From: a virus
DNA: 56,740 bases
IMG/VR virus record: IMGVR_UViG_3300032278_003763
Location: 1-56,740 of that record
Direction: 5' to 3' (one strand)
The position numbers and the translations under genes are program-made. Positions within the stretch are counted from its first letter, which is position 1. Each line of letters opens with the position of its first letter. Below, in pieces: positions 10,476 through 19,452 of this stretch. A model generated the notes under the pieces. It did no database searches. It worked only from the letters and a program-made list of their open reading frames with translations, and had not been told where the DNA came from.

Positions 10476-13400
10476 TTATTGATTGTAACTGTAGTCGTAA
10501 TTCGCTGGATTAAATCCAGATTCGTCGATATACCATGTGTAGCCCCAGTCAGTGAACATGGACATGTCTAACAATGGGGCAAGGGCTGGAGCCCCTCCTG
10601 TGGCTATGTTGCTGAAGGTCGCTGATTGATATTTTATGCTGTAGTCATTAGAGGAGGCAACCGCAAACAACGCTTCTTCCAAATAACTATCATCAATTAA
10701 CCTGCCCAAGTGTACGTCAAAGTATCTCTGCGTTTTTAGTAGTCCCCCAAAACCGGCGCCAAACCCAGCAGAGTGATGATTCCATACGCCGGGAATATTT
10801 TCAAAAAGATCGCCTTTTGCTACGTATGCCGGACTATCTTCCTGCGGTCTCCTTGCTAAATTCATCCATGTTTGAACCGTGTGTTTCGGAAATGCTAGAT
10901 TGCCTTGACCATCAAGGCTATCAAACGCCCACTCTCTTGCGAAGAAAAGACTTTTGTTAAGTAATTCTGGATCATTTGTAACAGCGCTATAATCTCCGGG
11001 CCAGCTTTCATATACGCCATTCCACGAATTAAAACCTATCACTGAGTATGGAGCAGGACGACCGGGTTCTCCGGAGGGTGGCAAATTATGTCTGTCAAAA
11101 TAACATCTGAATCTTCTGTATCCGTGAAGCGGCCTCGTAAGTTTTTGCCCCAATATATTGATAGATTCTTCTCCAAACTCATCATATGAACGGATATTTT
11201 CTAGGCCTGAAGACGGGGCGGGTATTCCCGTTTTGAGGCCCGTTAGATTTTGTCCTTCCCACCTATCTAGTTGGTTATCATAATATCTGGTATGTAAATC
11301 CGGCTTATGCCAATAATCTCCATAAGCTCCTGCAGCGCCGGCGAGTTTTTCTCCTTGAGTGAATCTGCAAACAGAACGAGAAAGCCAATAATCATTTGGA
11401 TAAATTGCATAAGTGGGGTTACCGTCCACGGTCTCAAGGCGTTCTACCATTTTGCACGTATAATCATAAAAGCCATCGAAAGCATAATAGTTATTTACGT
11501 CTTTTTTAGTTAGTACCCTAACCATACTTATGCCGTGTCCTTCCCATTGGCCATTTACGTTTAACCTTATCCACCACTGAAAAGGATTCATTCCGTGCGA
11601 GCTGAAGTATTTGCTCGGATAAACACAGACAGCATCGTTTCCGTTTATGTCGGGAGCTGGATTACCTGTGGTGTTACATCCCGGAATAATATCACTTGCC
11701 CCACCGACGCCAGTCGCCGGTCTAGCAAAAGCCACGTATTGTCCTGCGTCATAATTCGCATCCCCATCATCTTTTCTGGCCTTATCAAACTTATCATAAA
11801 ATGATGCCGCCATATAATATTTCATTGTATAATTTATGTCGATAGGCATAGGGTTTCCGTCACCAGCATCAGGATTATTCATTGGCGTGAGCATTAACGG
11901 GTCTGCCCCCACCCATTGGGCTTCATGAGCTTCGAACGGAACTTCTACTATCTGTCTTTGGGCTATTTCAACATCATCAACAATCCCGGCCTTCCTGCCA
12001 GCATGGTCTGGAGTACCATGTTGGCCACCAATAAAATCTCCTGTGTCAAAACCGCTTGCAGACAAATACAGCGTCCCGCCTGCTAGGTCTTTCCAGTAAT
12101 TATTTCTTATATCTAAATATATTAGCCCGTCTGAAGTAATATGTTGCTGCGTACACACTTTGTCCCCCCCAAAACAGCTACCCGGCCTCGTGCCGTGCAT
12201 TACGCGCGGGGTGAGATTAAATCCGGAAGGTCTTGGGTCATGAACTTCTAATATATCGTAGCCGTCGCAAGTCGCTCCGGCAGTATATAGGCAGGATCCG
12301 GTAGACGAATTATTTGGGTAAATTTCTAAAGAATTGGGATCTATCGCCTCTACTACTACGTCATAATGTCTGAAAGGACCGCCTTGGATTTCTTTATTGA
12401 GGTCGAAATGAAAACTGAATTGATTTTCTCCTACTATCCTTGAGAGGCGTACGTCAGTGTGGTTAGGCCCCGCCGTCCAAGGTACGTTAGATGCGCTGGG
12501 TTTACGTATGGTAACTTTATATTCCAAGGGCAAGGTGTATGCCCCTGCGTAAGCGTGGGTTGCTCTCCAAGTAAAATTATGATCCTTGCCTTGGGGGTCC
12601 GCAATAAAATAAGGCTTAGCTCCTGCGCCAGCAGAGCCTTCTTCGCTTTGGTTGCTCTTCAGCCTTAACGAATCAATAACTACGTCTCTTACTGGATAAT
12701 GGTCTTCTACGTCTTCAGAGCTTATTTTGTGATTGCTAGAATATATTCCGACATTGTTTACAGCGTAAGCTAACGCATGATACGTTTTATCGTTATGTCG
12801 TGGTATAAAAGTCCCTGATGAAAAATTGGTATTGTTTGACTTTAAAATCCTGCCTTCTTTAAATTGATCCCGGGGCACGCTCGAGCCCTCTTTGAAGTCT
12901 TCGGTCGAAAACGCAGAGCCTGTTTTTGCCCATACTTGATAATAATAAGTAGTTCCTATAGTGGCGGGAGAAGGTTGTTCTACTTTCCATACTAGCTGTT
13001 TAGTGCTAGAGTCTGACCCGTCTGGCTTCTTAAGAAATTCGTCATATAAATCTAAGCTTACCGGATCGGGGGGCGCAGCAGCACTCGAAGCCGTACTTGG
13101 GCTAGCGGGAGTGAAAACTATCCCCTCGTCTACTGCTGCAAATTTGCCTGAATGGAACTTGGCCGCTTCAACAGCAAACCGGAGAGAGTCTTCGTCTTCT
13201 TTTACGTTTATTATTCTATAATGTTCTGGTTCATAGGAATCCGCTTTTTCTAACGTCCAAACTAGCTGTTCTGGCGCTTGTATGTTCGGCGACACATCTT
13301 CATCACCAGTCACATTAAATAACGATGTATCAAAAGTGCCTTCCGGGTACTTTATGACTGTCCCATATATTGGCCCGTCGGACCCACCACCACCGGGCGC

Positions 13401-15581
13401 AACTGCCGATCCACTGCCTATAATAGTATTATAAACAGAAACGCCAGCAGTATTAGAAGTATGAAACTTGAAAGACTGGACATGGCTCCTTCTTATATCT
13501 GGAATATCAGAAGAATCAAATGGGTCTGCTGGCACCCCCTTAACCAAAGAAGTGTCAAAAAAGTAGCTCGGAGTGGTAAGACTTAGAATGTAGTTAGAGC
13601 TTTCTTCTGCCGCAACCCTATCTAAAAATACACCAGTTACGCCGGCAGATACGGTACGCCCACCTTCTGTGCCCAAGCCTTTATACTTGTCTGCTATTTT
13701 AACTAAGTCCCCGGGCCTGAGAAGCATTCCTTCCCCGCCGCAAGTGAATGAAACCACATCCGTTTCCCAATTGTCCGTATACAATAGCCATCTTCCTAAT
13801 CTTATTGCTTGTCCCCGGCTAGTGCATCCGAATGCCGTGACTTCTTTTTCTCTTATTCCGTATTTTCTTATAGCTTCTGAGTCTTCTACGTATTCTATGG
13901 CTGGCTTATAAAAATTTGTTTTTTCATTATACCTGACTAAGCATACAGACGGCCTTACTTTCTTGGAGGTGGAGCTATAATTGAAATTTCCATCTAACAC
14001 ATTGCCGTTAGTAAATTGTAAGACGGGTTCTCTGGGGCTATCTTGAGTAGCTTGGATAGATCCTACTCCGTAATATAACATGCCCCTAAAAATACTGGCA
14101 AAGTCTTTGAGTACTTTATAAGCTTCTTCTCTAGTGTTGATCAGCACGTTGCAGCTGAATCTAGGCTCGTATCCCCCTTCCCCATTGTCGACTAAAACGT
14201 CACAGTATTGTCCTATTTTATATAGTGTCCACTTATCGACCAATACGTCGGGTACATATTTGCCTAAACCATATCTTTTGTTTGTTATTAAGTCATAAAA
14301 TATCCAAGCGGGGTTGTCTGTCCATTTTAAATCCCAACTTCCATTTTCATTCGTTTGAAAATCTCCCTCCCAAGGAACATATGCGGGTGGATCGCCTGCT
14401 GTCGAGTAGGATCTAGTTTCAGGGTCGTAACCAACTGGGACTTTCACCTTTTGAAGGCGCATGTCAAATGCCCTATTCGGAACCTGACCAAAATAATCAG
14501 ATCTGAATAAACAAGAAACCAAAGAGGAGTTTGGATAAGAAAATCCTTGTTCATAAAATTCAGTTATTGTATCTATGAAACTTTGGTTAGTTATGTTAAA
14601 AGTAATGCTGTCAGCGGTTAATCTTTTTACTCTAATTTCCCAGCCTTTTAGGTGTTCGGTTGTGTCTGCTGTCAGGGAAAAAGAGACAGTGTGCATGTAG
14701 GCTTGACTTAATAATCCTTGTATGCCTAATCTATCGCTCGAGACATCTGTCCATTGGTCGGTGTCTGGTTGAGATCCTAAGGGGTATTCATAAATAGGTC
14801 TATACTCTATGGCAAAATTAAGGTTTGATCCAACTATTTGTCCTTGCTCGTCTTGTTCAAATTCATCTCCATATTTTGTATAGCTTAAAGCTGGAATTCT
14901 GAAGTTTATAGCGAGTTTATTACATTCAGGATTTATAATTCTGTAGACCTTTGGGTAATATACGTTGGCCGAATCGTCTACAACTGAAGCATTTGCGTTT
15001 GGGTCTCTATCCGGTCCGTATAGCCTTTCGCTAATTGTCCTAGTTCTGGAGGGTCTGGACTCTTGGACGTTATTCAAAAACTGGTCATTGGGACCTATAC
15101 CCGAAGCTGCTCCGTCAAAAGTAGAGACCCCAACTTGTTGGTAGTTTAATTGTCCTTTTTCATTAGCTACCGGAGTTTCATTAAAATATACTGATCGTAA
15201 CCAAGGATGGAGCGTAGTGGTTACTCCGTCGCCCGTTTCCCATTCCTGAAAATCCATTGTTCTATAACCAATTTCGCCGATTACCCCAAAGGGCTCATAA
15301 TCTCCGCTAACCAACCCATCTATGGGTCCTTCGGATATTAAATCTAAGGTTTGTATGTTGGTTCTAGAGGTATAGTAGCCCGTAAAATCTACTACTCCGT
15401 CGTCATCTGTGTCAATTGCTCCAGAAACGAGCCCTTCTTCGTAACCACTAGGCCTGTAATTAATCCCGCTCGTGCCGGCCGAGTTCATATTTGTGGAACT
15501 AATTAAATTATCAACAGAATAGGCCGCGTCTTGAATAAACAAGCCGTTGGGCACTACGCTACCATTTATATTCGTTGACAT
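10476..15581 (-). CDS. Tail-tip attachment / host-specificity protein (gpJ-like)
   Basis: 1701 aa. It follows the I homologue, as J does in lambda. The N-terminal region contains the typical J-like core (TLDLISEGPIDGLVSGD, RSVYFNETPVANEKG, and further on an ALSYTKYGDEF region), then a long middle with an AWIFYDLITNKRYGLGKYV stretch, which is a strong match to conserved tip-protein sequence. The rest is a series of beta-sandwich-like sections, some fibronectin-III-like, ending in an aromatic- and Gly-rich receptor-binding-type C-terminus. In lambda, J ends the tail tip, contacts the receptor and fixes host range; the C-terminal third here is the likely variable part. Spacing to neighbours is one base on each side. 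Confidence 0.85.
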   Translation of the reverse strand: MSTNINGSVVPNGLFIQDAAYSVDNLISSTNMNSAGTSGINYRPSGYEEGLVSGAIDTDDDGVVDFTGYYTSRTNIQTLDLISEGPIDGLVSGDYEPFGVIGEIGYRTMDFQEWETGDGVTTTLHPWLRSVYFNETPVANEKGQLNYQQVGVSTFDGAASGIGPNDQFLNNVQESRPSRTRTISERLYGPDRDPNANASVVDDSANVYYPKVYRIINPECNKLAINFRIPALSYTKYGDEFEQDEQGQIVGSNLNFAIEYRPIYEYPLGSQPDTDQWTDVSSDRLGIQGLLSQAYMHTVSFSLTADTTEHLKGWEIRVKRLTADSITFNITNQSFIDTITEFYEQGFSYPNSSLVSCLFRSDYFGQVPNRAFDMRLQKVKVPVGYDPETRSYSTAGDPPAYVPWEGDFQTNENGSWDLKWTDNPAWIFYDLITNKRYGLGKYVPDVLVDKWTLYKIGQYCDVLVDNGEGGYEPRFSCNVLINTREEAYKVLKDFASIFRGMLYYGVGSIQATQDSPREPVLQFTNGNVLDGNFNYSSTSKKVRPSVCLVRYNEKTNFYKPAIEYVEDSEAIRKYGIREKEVTAFGCTSRGQAIRLGRWLLYTDNWETDVVSFTCGGEGMLLRPGDLVKIADKYKGLGTEGGRTVSAGVTGVFLDRVAAEESSNYILSLTTPSYFFDTSLVKGVPADPFDSSDIPDIRRSHVQSFKFHTSNTAGVSVYNTIIGSGSAVAPGGGGSDGPIYGTVIKYPEGTFDTSLFNVTGDEDVSPNIQAPEQLVWTLEKADSYEPEHYRIINVKEDEDSLRFAVEAAKFHSGKFAAVDEGIVFTPASPSTASSAAAPPDPVSLDLYDEFLKKPDGSDSSTKQLVWKVEQPSPATIGTTYYYQVWAKTGSAFSTEDFKEGSSVPRDQFKEGRILKSNNTNFSSGTFIPRHNDKTYHALAYAVNNVGIYSSNHKISSEDVEDHYPVRDVVIDSLRLKSNQSEEGSAGAGAKPYFIADPQGKDHNFTWRATHAYAGAYTLPLEYKVTIRKPSASNVPWTAGPNHTDVRLSRIVGENQFSFHFDLNKEIQGGPFRHYDVVVEAIDPNSLEIYPNNSSTGSCLYTAGATCDGYDILEVHDPRPSGFNLTPRVMHGTRPGSCFGGDKVCTQQHITSDGLIYLDIRNNYWKDLAGGTLYLSASGFDTGDFIGGQHGTPDHAGRKAGIVDDVEIAQRQIVEVPFEAHEAQWVGADPLMLTPMNNPDAGDGNPMPIDINYTMKYYMAASFYDKFDKARKDDGDANYDAGQYVAFARPATGVGGASDIIPGCNTTGNPAPDINGNDAVCVYPSKYFSSHGMNPFQWWIRLNVNGQWEGHGISMVRVLTKKDVNNYYAFDGFYDYTCKMVERLETVDGNPTYAIYPNDYWLSRSVCRFTQGEKLAGAAGAYGDYWHKPDLHTRYYDNQLDRWEGQNLTGLKTGIPAPSSGLENIRSYDEFGEESINILGQKLTRPLHGYRRFRCYFDRHNLPPSGEPGRPAPYSVIGFNSWNGVYESWPGDYSAVTNDPELLNKSLFFAREWAFDSLDGQGNLAFPKHTVQTWMNLARRPQEDSPAYVAKGDLFENIPGVWNHHSAGFGAGFGGLLKTQRYFDVHLGRLIDDSYLEEALFAVASSNDYSIKYQSATFSNIATGGAPALAPLLDMSMFTDWGYTWYIDESGFNPANYDYSYNQ

Positions 15582-15582
15582 A

Positions 15583-16206
15583 TTATCTTTGCCTACCTGC
15601 GTCTCTTGTTAAAATTTCGTAAACATCATAAGAAGACTGTATTACTTGGCTCCCCACCATTAGTCTACCGTACCCTATGGGAACCGGTCCGCCTTCATTT
15701 AGCACGTTAACGGGACCGCTAAATAAGTAAGAGTTTGCCAACGTTGCTGGGTCAGAATTGGGATTGATTATCTGGCGTTGATCTGGTCTAGTTGGTGGTT
15801 CAGAAAGAGAATTTGAAAGAGCGTAACTCAACAAGGTTATTGCCATCAAAGTGGTGGTTGGGGTCGCCCCGAATATGAAGAACGCTGCGCTAGCTAAGAA
15901 CGCAAAGACTGATCCTTCAAATTCAGGTACGATATCTATGCTTTCCAAGTTGCTCATTTTTAAAAAGACAGCATTATCTTGAGATCTGTCGTCTTCTATC
16001 TCGAATTCTTTTTTATTTATTAAGATGCCAAATTTCATTCTCTTTCTATCGAAATCATAAAAGGTCTTATTCAGTTTCTGATCCGTCAGAGTATTGATAG
16101 CGTGTAGCGCCTCGCTAATGCTAGAAACGCACAGGTTCCATTCTCTCTTTCCCATTTTTTCTCCTAGCGCCCCGTGGAGAGTTACTTTTACTTTTGTTTC
16201 TTGCAT
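15583..16206 (-). CDS. Tail assembly protein I-like
   Basis: 207 aa. The N-terminal half is a ubiquitin-like fold region (MQETKVKVTLHGALGEKMGK, SISEALHAINTL). A hydrophobic Ala/Phe-rich segment follows (FAFLASAAFFIFGATP and TTLMAITLLSYAL). The C-terminus has the conserved GPVNVLNEGGPVPIGYGRLM that characterises lambda gpI-like proteins. It is an assembly factor of the tail tip, acting with the K and J products. It overlaps the K homologue by 19 bases and precedes J by one base, the same order as lambda. Confidence 0.85.
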   Translation of the reverse strand: MQETKVKVTLHGALGEKMGKREWNLCVSSISEALHAINTLTDQKLNKTFYDFDRKRMKFGILINKKEFEIEDDRSQDNAVFLKMSNLESIDIVPEFEGSVFAFLASAAFFIFGATPTTTLMAITLLSYALSNSLSEPPTRPDQRQIINPNSDPATLANSYLFSGPVNVLNEGGPVPIGYGRLMVGSQVIQSSYDVYEILTRDAGRQR

Positions 16207-16565
16207 TTTGGTCTGTACTCTTTAAATTGATCTGTTTCTATATGATATAATATAGCGTCTATTTTTTGCTCGTTGCTTACCGCTTTGTCTGCCTCAGAGA
16301 ACTCTGGTTCTCCTTGCGGGTGAGAATGGTAAACTGCGAATATCTTACCTACGGAAGTGGCAATAAGATATTCCTCCGCGGATATTTTATAAAAATTTGC
16401 TTTATCTTCTGCTGAATTATGGCACTTAAAAACTTCGACGTCGTGGTCGCTGTTTAACAATACGAGGCCACAACATTCAAACGGCAGTTCTTCTAAGGCG
16501 TGGTGCCTTATTATGTGCTGAAGCTTCTTGGTCTGCTCTAGCTGAAATTCATTTGTTGTTATCAT
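16188..16565 (-). CDS. Tail assembly protein K-like, JAMM/MPN metalloprotease domain only
   Basis: 125 aa. It shows a complete JAMM zinc site: the upstream glutamate in ELPFECCGLVLL and HSHPQGEPEFSEAD, which fits HxHx7Sx2D exactly. In lambda gpK the JAMM domain is followed by an NlpC/P60 peptidoglycan-hydrolase domain; that second domain is absent here and the protein ends soon after the JAMM fold. The likely role is proteolytic maturation or a structural role in tail-tip assembly, without the cell-wall hydrolase. It overlaps L by 4 bases and I by 19. Confidence 0.87.
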   Translation of the reverse strand: MITTNEFQLEQTKKLQHIIRHHALEELPFECCGLVLLNSDHDVEVFKCHNSAEDKANFYKISAEEYLIATSVGKIFAVYHSHPQGEPEFSEADKAVSNEQKIDAILYHIETDQFKEYRPKCKKQK

Positions 16566-17761
16566 AATACAGATATTTTTGTATTGGTTCCCGGAAAACC
16601 CCCGAAAGGCAGATATTCGTGTGCCGCCTCTCTATCGTCGGTGCCACAGGTTGCGTTTGTGCACCTCTTGGCTGTCCCAGTACTCCCCCATCTTAGCTCG
16701 CACCCTGCTAAAGTTTTCGAGCATTGATCGGGTTCCCAATACCTTCCGTTTGGGGGCGCAAAAGCTGGAGGCACATAGTTTACGTTGGAGTCTTCAGAGT
16801 CTCCTTTGCATACAAAATAATATTTAATATCATTTTTTGTGATAAATACTACGTCGCCTATCACATACGGATTTGAAGGTGACTCCGTCCCTCTAGTTCT
16901 ATCATATTCGCCTTCGAATGTCGAATTTAAAACTCTTCCTACCGCTGCTGGATCATAAGAAGAATCAAGATCTTCTGAAAAAACCTCTGCGATGGTTTTA
17001 TTGTCCGCATTGGCTACTGGCGGAGCAAAATCTGGCAAATGCTCGTCTTCTCCGAAAATGTTTTTCTGGTCATCTCCATCTGTCGGCCCCCCAGTATAAG
17101 CCTTGTGCTCATAACAGCAGCCTTCTCCTCTATACGTCCAAGGACATCTGGTTGATAAGACTAATCTCCCGGGCAATTGAAGATTCTCTAAGTCAATCAT
17201 GCTTGAAAGTTCAAATTGGATTGTGTTTTTATTTTCTACCGATTTTCTTTCTATAAAGTAAATGTCTCTAGGAAATTCTGCTAGTATATCCTCCTCTTCG
17301 CCCACGTTTTCCATATTGTCGTTATCGCCTTTGTCTAAAAATCTAGCAAATGTTCTGATCCTAGTCACCTTCGCTCCGACTAAATGATTAAGCTCTCTGA
17401 ATGCTTCTTTTAAAAGAGTAAGCGCGTTTTCTCCCGCGTGTTGTTCCATGCCTTCTTGCGAGGTTATCGTCAATAATGGTTGTGGCAAAGCTCCTCCGCC
17501 AGCATATTCAAAGTTGTTAGCGGTAATCGGTGACGAATAATAAGTTTTTCCTTGAAATTTCAACTCTTGACCCTTGAGGTTTTCCATGTTATGAAATCTA
17601 AAAGGTATGCTGTAATCGTAATCGGTTGTGCGATTTAACGTAAAGTCTCGAGCTATATCTTTAACGTCTATTTCGTAAAGAGTAATCAGCGCAGAGGGCG
17701 AAAGACTAAGGGCTTCCGTAGACACTCTTTTAAAAGTTTTTTTTGCGTTATCTTTATTCAT
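16562..17761 (-). CDS. Minor tail protein L-like with inserted carbohydrate-binding-like domain
   Basis: 399 aa, longer than lambda gpL (232 aa). The N-terminal half matches the L family (ITLYEIDVKDIARD, YDYSIPFRFHNMEN, KFQGKTYYSSPITA). The C-terminal half holds the cysteines expected for the gpL iron-sulfur cluster: RCPWTYRGEGC, then DQCSKTLAGCELRWG, ending in the conserved FGGFPGT. Between the second and third cysteine is an insertion of about 130 residues. Its end, NPYVIGDVVFITKNDIKYYF to VPPAFAPPNGRYW, has the CBM5/12 pattern (gD.V....k.Y, P, W). In lambda the protein sits between M and the J tip. Four-base overlap with K; one-base overlap with M. Confidence 0.83.
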   Translation of the reverse strand: MNKDNAKKTFKRVSTEALSLSPSALITLYEIDVKDIARDFTLNRTTDYDYSIPFRFHNMENLKGQELKFQGKTYYSSPITANNFEYAGGGALPQPLLTITSQEGMEQHAGENALTLLKEAFRELNHLVGAKVTRIRTFARFLDKGDNDNMENVGEEEDILAEFPRDIYFIERKSVENKNTIQFELSSMIDLENLQLPGRLVLSTRCPWTYRGEGCCYEHKAYTGGPTDGDDQKNIFGEDEHLPDFAPPVANADNKTIAEVFSEDLDSSYDPAAVGRVLNSTFEGEYDRTRGTESPSNPYVIGDVVFITKNDIKYYFVCKGDSEDSNVNYVPPAFAPPNGRYWEPDQCSKTLAGCELRWGSTGTAKRCTNATCGTDDREAAHEYLPFGGFPGTNTKISVL

Positions 17762-18297
17762 TACGGTACCTGTTCAAACCCCGTCGATATATTGTAAGAG
17801 TCATTGAACTCCATGCTCGTTGTCCATTCTCTGCAAATAAATTTTCTTATGTTTTGGTGGGGAGAAGGAGGGACGAAGAAAAAATCATCTACCCCCGCTT
17901 TTGAGTCTAAAAAATGAGAGATAGCCGTGGCTTCTTTCTCGTTTCTTCCGTCAAAATTGAGATTTATATGAAGGAGGTTATTGAAAACTCCATCTTTAAA
18001 TCTTTGTTCGTACCCATCTCCATACTGTATAGATTTCACTTTAGGCTTATTGGCAGAAGACATCCCATAAGAAGGCTTCCAAAAGAAATAGGGTTTTGTC
18101 GAGGTGGGAGGAGCGCTATGAGTACTTAGGGCGGCAGTGATAACCCCTCCCCAGTTAGAAGAAGGATGTTCTGGTTCTACATTTTTGGCTACGTCTCTTA
18201 ACGCGTACCAATAGAAACCTTCGTGTTTCACTATGTCATTTTCGACGAACGGGCCGAGGGTGCTGGTCCAGTCCGGTATGTTGTAAATTGATGCCAT
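17761..18297 (-). CDS. Minor tail protein M-like with N-terminal chitin-binding-like module
   Basis: 178 aa. Residues about 8-50 (DWTSTLGPFVENDIVKHEGF, then YWYALRDV and EPEHPSSNW) follow the CBM5/12 pattern: W, then G/ND.V...G.YWYA, P, W. The remainder is the M family: PYFFWKPSYGMSSANKPKVK, IQYGDGYEQRFKDGV, a FLDSKAGVDDFFFVPP segment and a FICREW strand. It is the first gene of the leftward tail-tip operon. The Shine-Dalgarno is 'taagg' just before ATG, and a perfect TATAAT lies about 64 bases upstream on this strand. Confidence 0.84.
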   Translation of the reverse strand: MASIYNIPDWTSTLGPFVENDIVKHEGFYWYALRDVAKNVEPEHPSSNWGGVITAALSTHSAPPTSTKPYFFWKPSYGMSSANKPKVKSIQYGDGYEQRFKDGVFNNLLHINLNFDGRNEKEATAISHFLDSKAGVDDFFFVPPSPHQNIRKFICREWTTSMEFNDSYNISTGFEQVP

Positions 18298-18417
18298 ATA
18301 CCTTAATCCTTTTGCCTTTTATTTATTTACACTTTGACTGAGGCTTTATCGTAGTGTAATCATTATAAAGTTTTTTTATTTTTTTTATAAAAAATAGCTT
18401 TTTAAGGGAAAAAGGAT
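18298..18417. promoter_or_regulatory. Divergent promoter region between tail-tip operon and tail-tube gene
   Basis: 120 bases, very A+T-rich, between two divergent genes. On the - strand a perfect TATAAT lies at 18367-18362, giving a leader of about 55 bases before the M gene. On the + strand TTGACT (18334-18339) has TAATCA 17 bases on and AGTGTAAT at 18353-18360; the + gene has a good Shine-Dalgarno (aaaagg just before ATG). The -35 for the leftward promoter is poor. Read by eye, so the exact elements are uncertain. Confidence 0.45.
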
Positions 18418-19452
18418 ATGGTTTATAGCTCAAGAAACGTTTCTGTTTTACTAAATAGCACGGGGGTATTCGCTACGGAAGCCTCGGTTAGCTCCGCGTC
18501 TAATATCTCTCCCAATTACCATATAGATAAACGTATCGCTACCGAGTATTACTTGACTGACGGTCCTAATGGTACCCTTTCTTTGTCTTACTTCATGACG
18601 GGAGAAGATCCTCTACTATCCTGTGTTGATAATGAGTTTATTAATATAAGTGGAAATTTCGCTGGTTTATATTTTAACTCAGGAAAATTAACCAGTTATA
18701 GTATTTCTGTGGGCCCAAGCCAAGCTCTAATTGGCCAAGCGGAAGTAGCGTTTTACGAGCAATTAAAGGGCTCTTTTTCTCCCAGAAAAAACGAGATACC
18801 AAATGCCGAGGTTCTTTCTTCTGATAACGTAGGGATAATTTACGACGGTTCTATCGTAGATTCTTCTTCATACGGCGGACACTCCGTTTTAGATTTTTCT
18901 TATGATTGTAAAATTATAGCTGCTCCTCAATACACCGTGCATGACACAGGAACGGACTTGGCGGCGGATAAGATAATCATGGGCAGAAAAGAAGTCGGGT
19001 TCTCTTTTTCAACCCACGAATTGGATATCGATTTACCACCTACAGGTAAAAAAGAAAAATTTGAGATTCAAATACAAGATAACGCTGGAGCACTCAAAGA
19101 GAGCTTGCGAATTAATGGCATGGTAAACGATGAAAATATTTCTGTCGGGGGCGGTGGAGAATTGATGGTTAAAAATGTTTCTATTTCTCAAGGGCACCTT
19201 GGTTTAGATCCTACAATCAGTTCTCTCAATCCTAATGACGGCCCTATCGCCACCTTGGTTACGGGAACCGGAACCAATCTTTCTAACACTAGGGGAGTAG
19301 AATTATCTAATGTTCCTGTCGGCTTCACCGTAAACTCTGATACCGAAGTAGAGTTTACTATACCTGCTGAGCCCAGCGGCATAAGCGGCCCAGTAAGAAT
19401 AATCACTGAGGGCGGCGAAGTTCTATCGACCCAGCTTTTTACTGTAACTTAG
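18418..19452 (+). CDS. Probable tail-tube (major tail) protein with C-terminal IPT/TIG-like domain
   Basis: 344 aa. The first 250 residues look like a tail-tube beta-sandwich: NVSVLLNSTGVFATEASVS, HIDKRIATEYYLTDGPNG, TLSLSYFMTGEDPLL, FAGLYFNSGKLTSYSISVGP. Residues about 262-344 (LDPTISSLNPNDGPIATLVT to ISGPVRIITEGGEVLS) follow the IPT/TIG immunoglobulin-like pattern ('P.I.slnP..G.....v.G.nl....v.....'). Ig-like decorations at the C-terminus of tail-tube proteins are common. It stands alone on the + strand, and its 3' end overlaps the next, convergent gene by 14 bases. It could also be another structural beta protein; the tube assignment rests on fold pattern and context. Confidence 0.55.
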   Translation: MVYSSRNVSVLLNSTGVFATEASVSSASNISPNYHIDKRIATEYYLTDGPNGTLSLSYFMTGEDPLLSCVDNEFINISGNFAGLYFNSGKLTSYSISVGPSQALIGQAEVAFYEQLKGSFSPRKNEIPNAEVLSSDNVGIIYDGSIVDSSSYGGHSVLDFSYDCKIIAAPQYTVHDTGTDLAADKIIMGRKEVGFSFSTHELDIDLPPTGKKEKFEIQIQDNAGALKESLRINGMVNDENISVGGGGELMVKNVSISQGHLGLDPTISSLNPNDGPIATLVTGTGTNLSNTRGVELSNVPVGFTVNSDTEVEFTIPAEPSGISGPVRIITEGGEVLSTQLFTVT

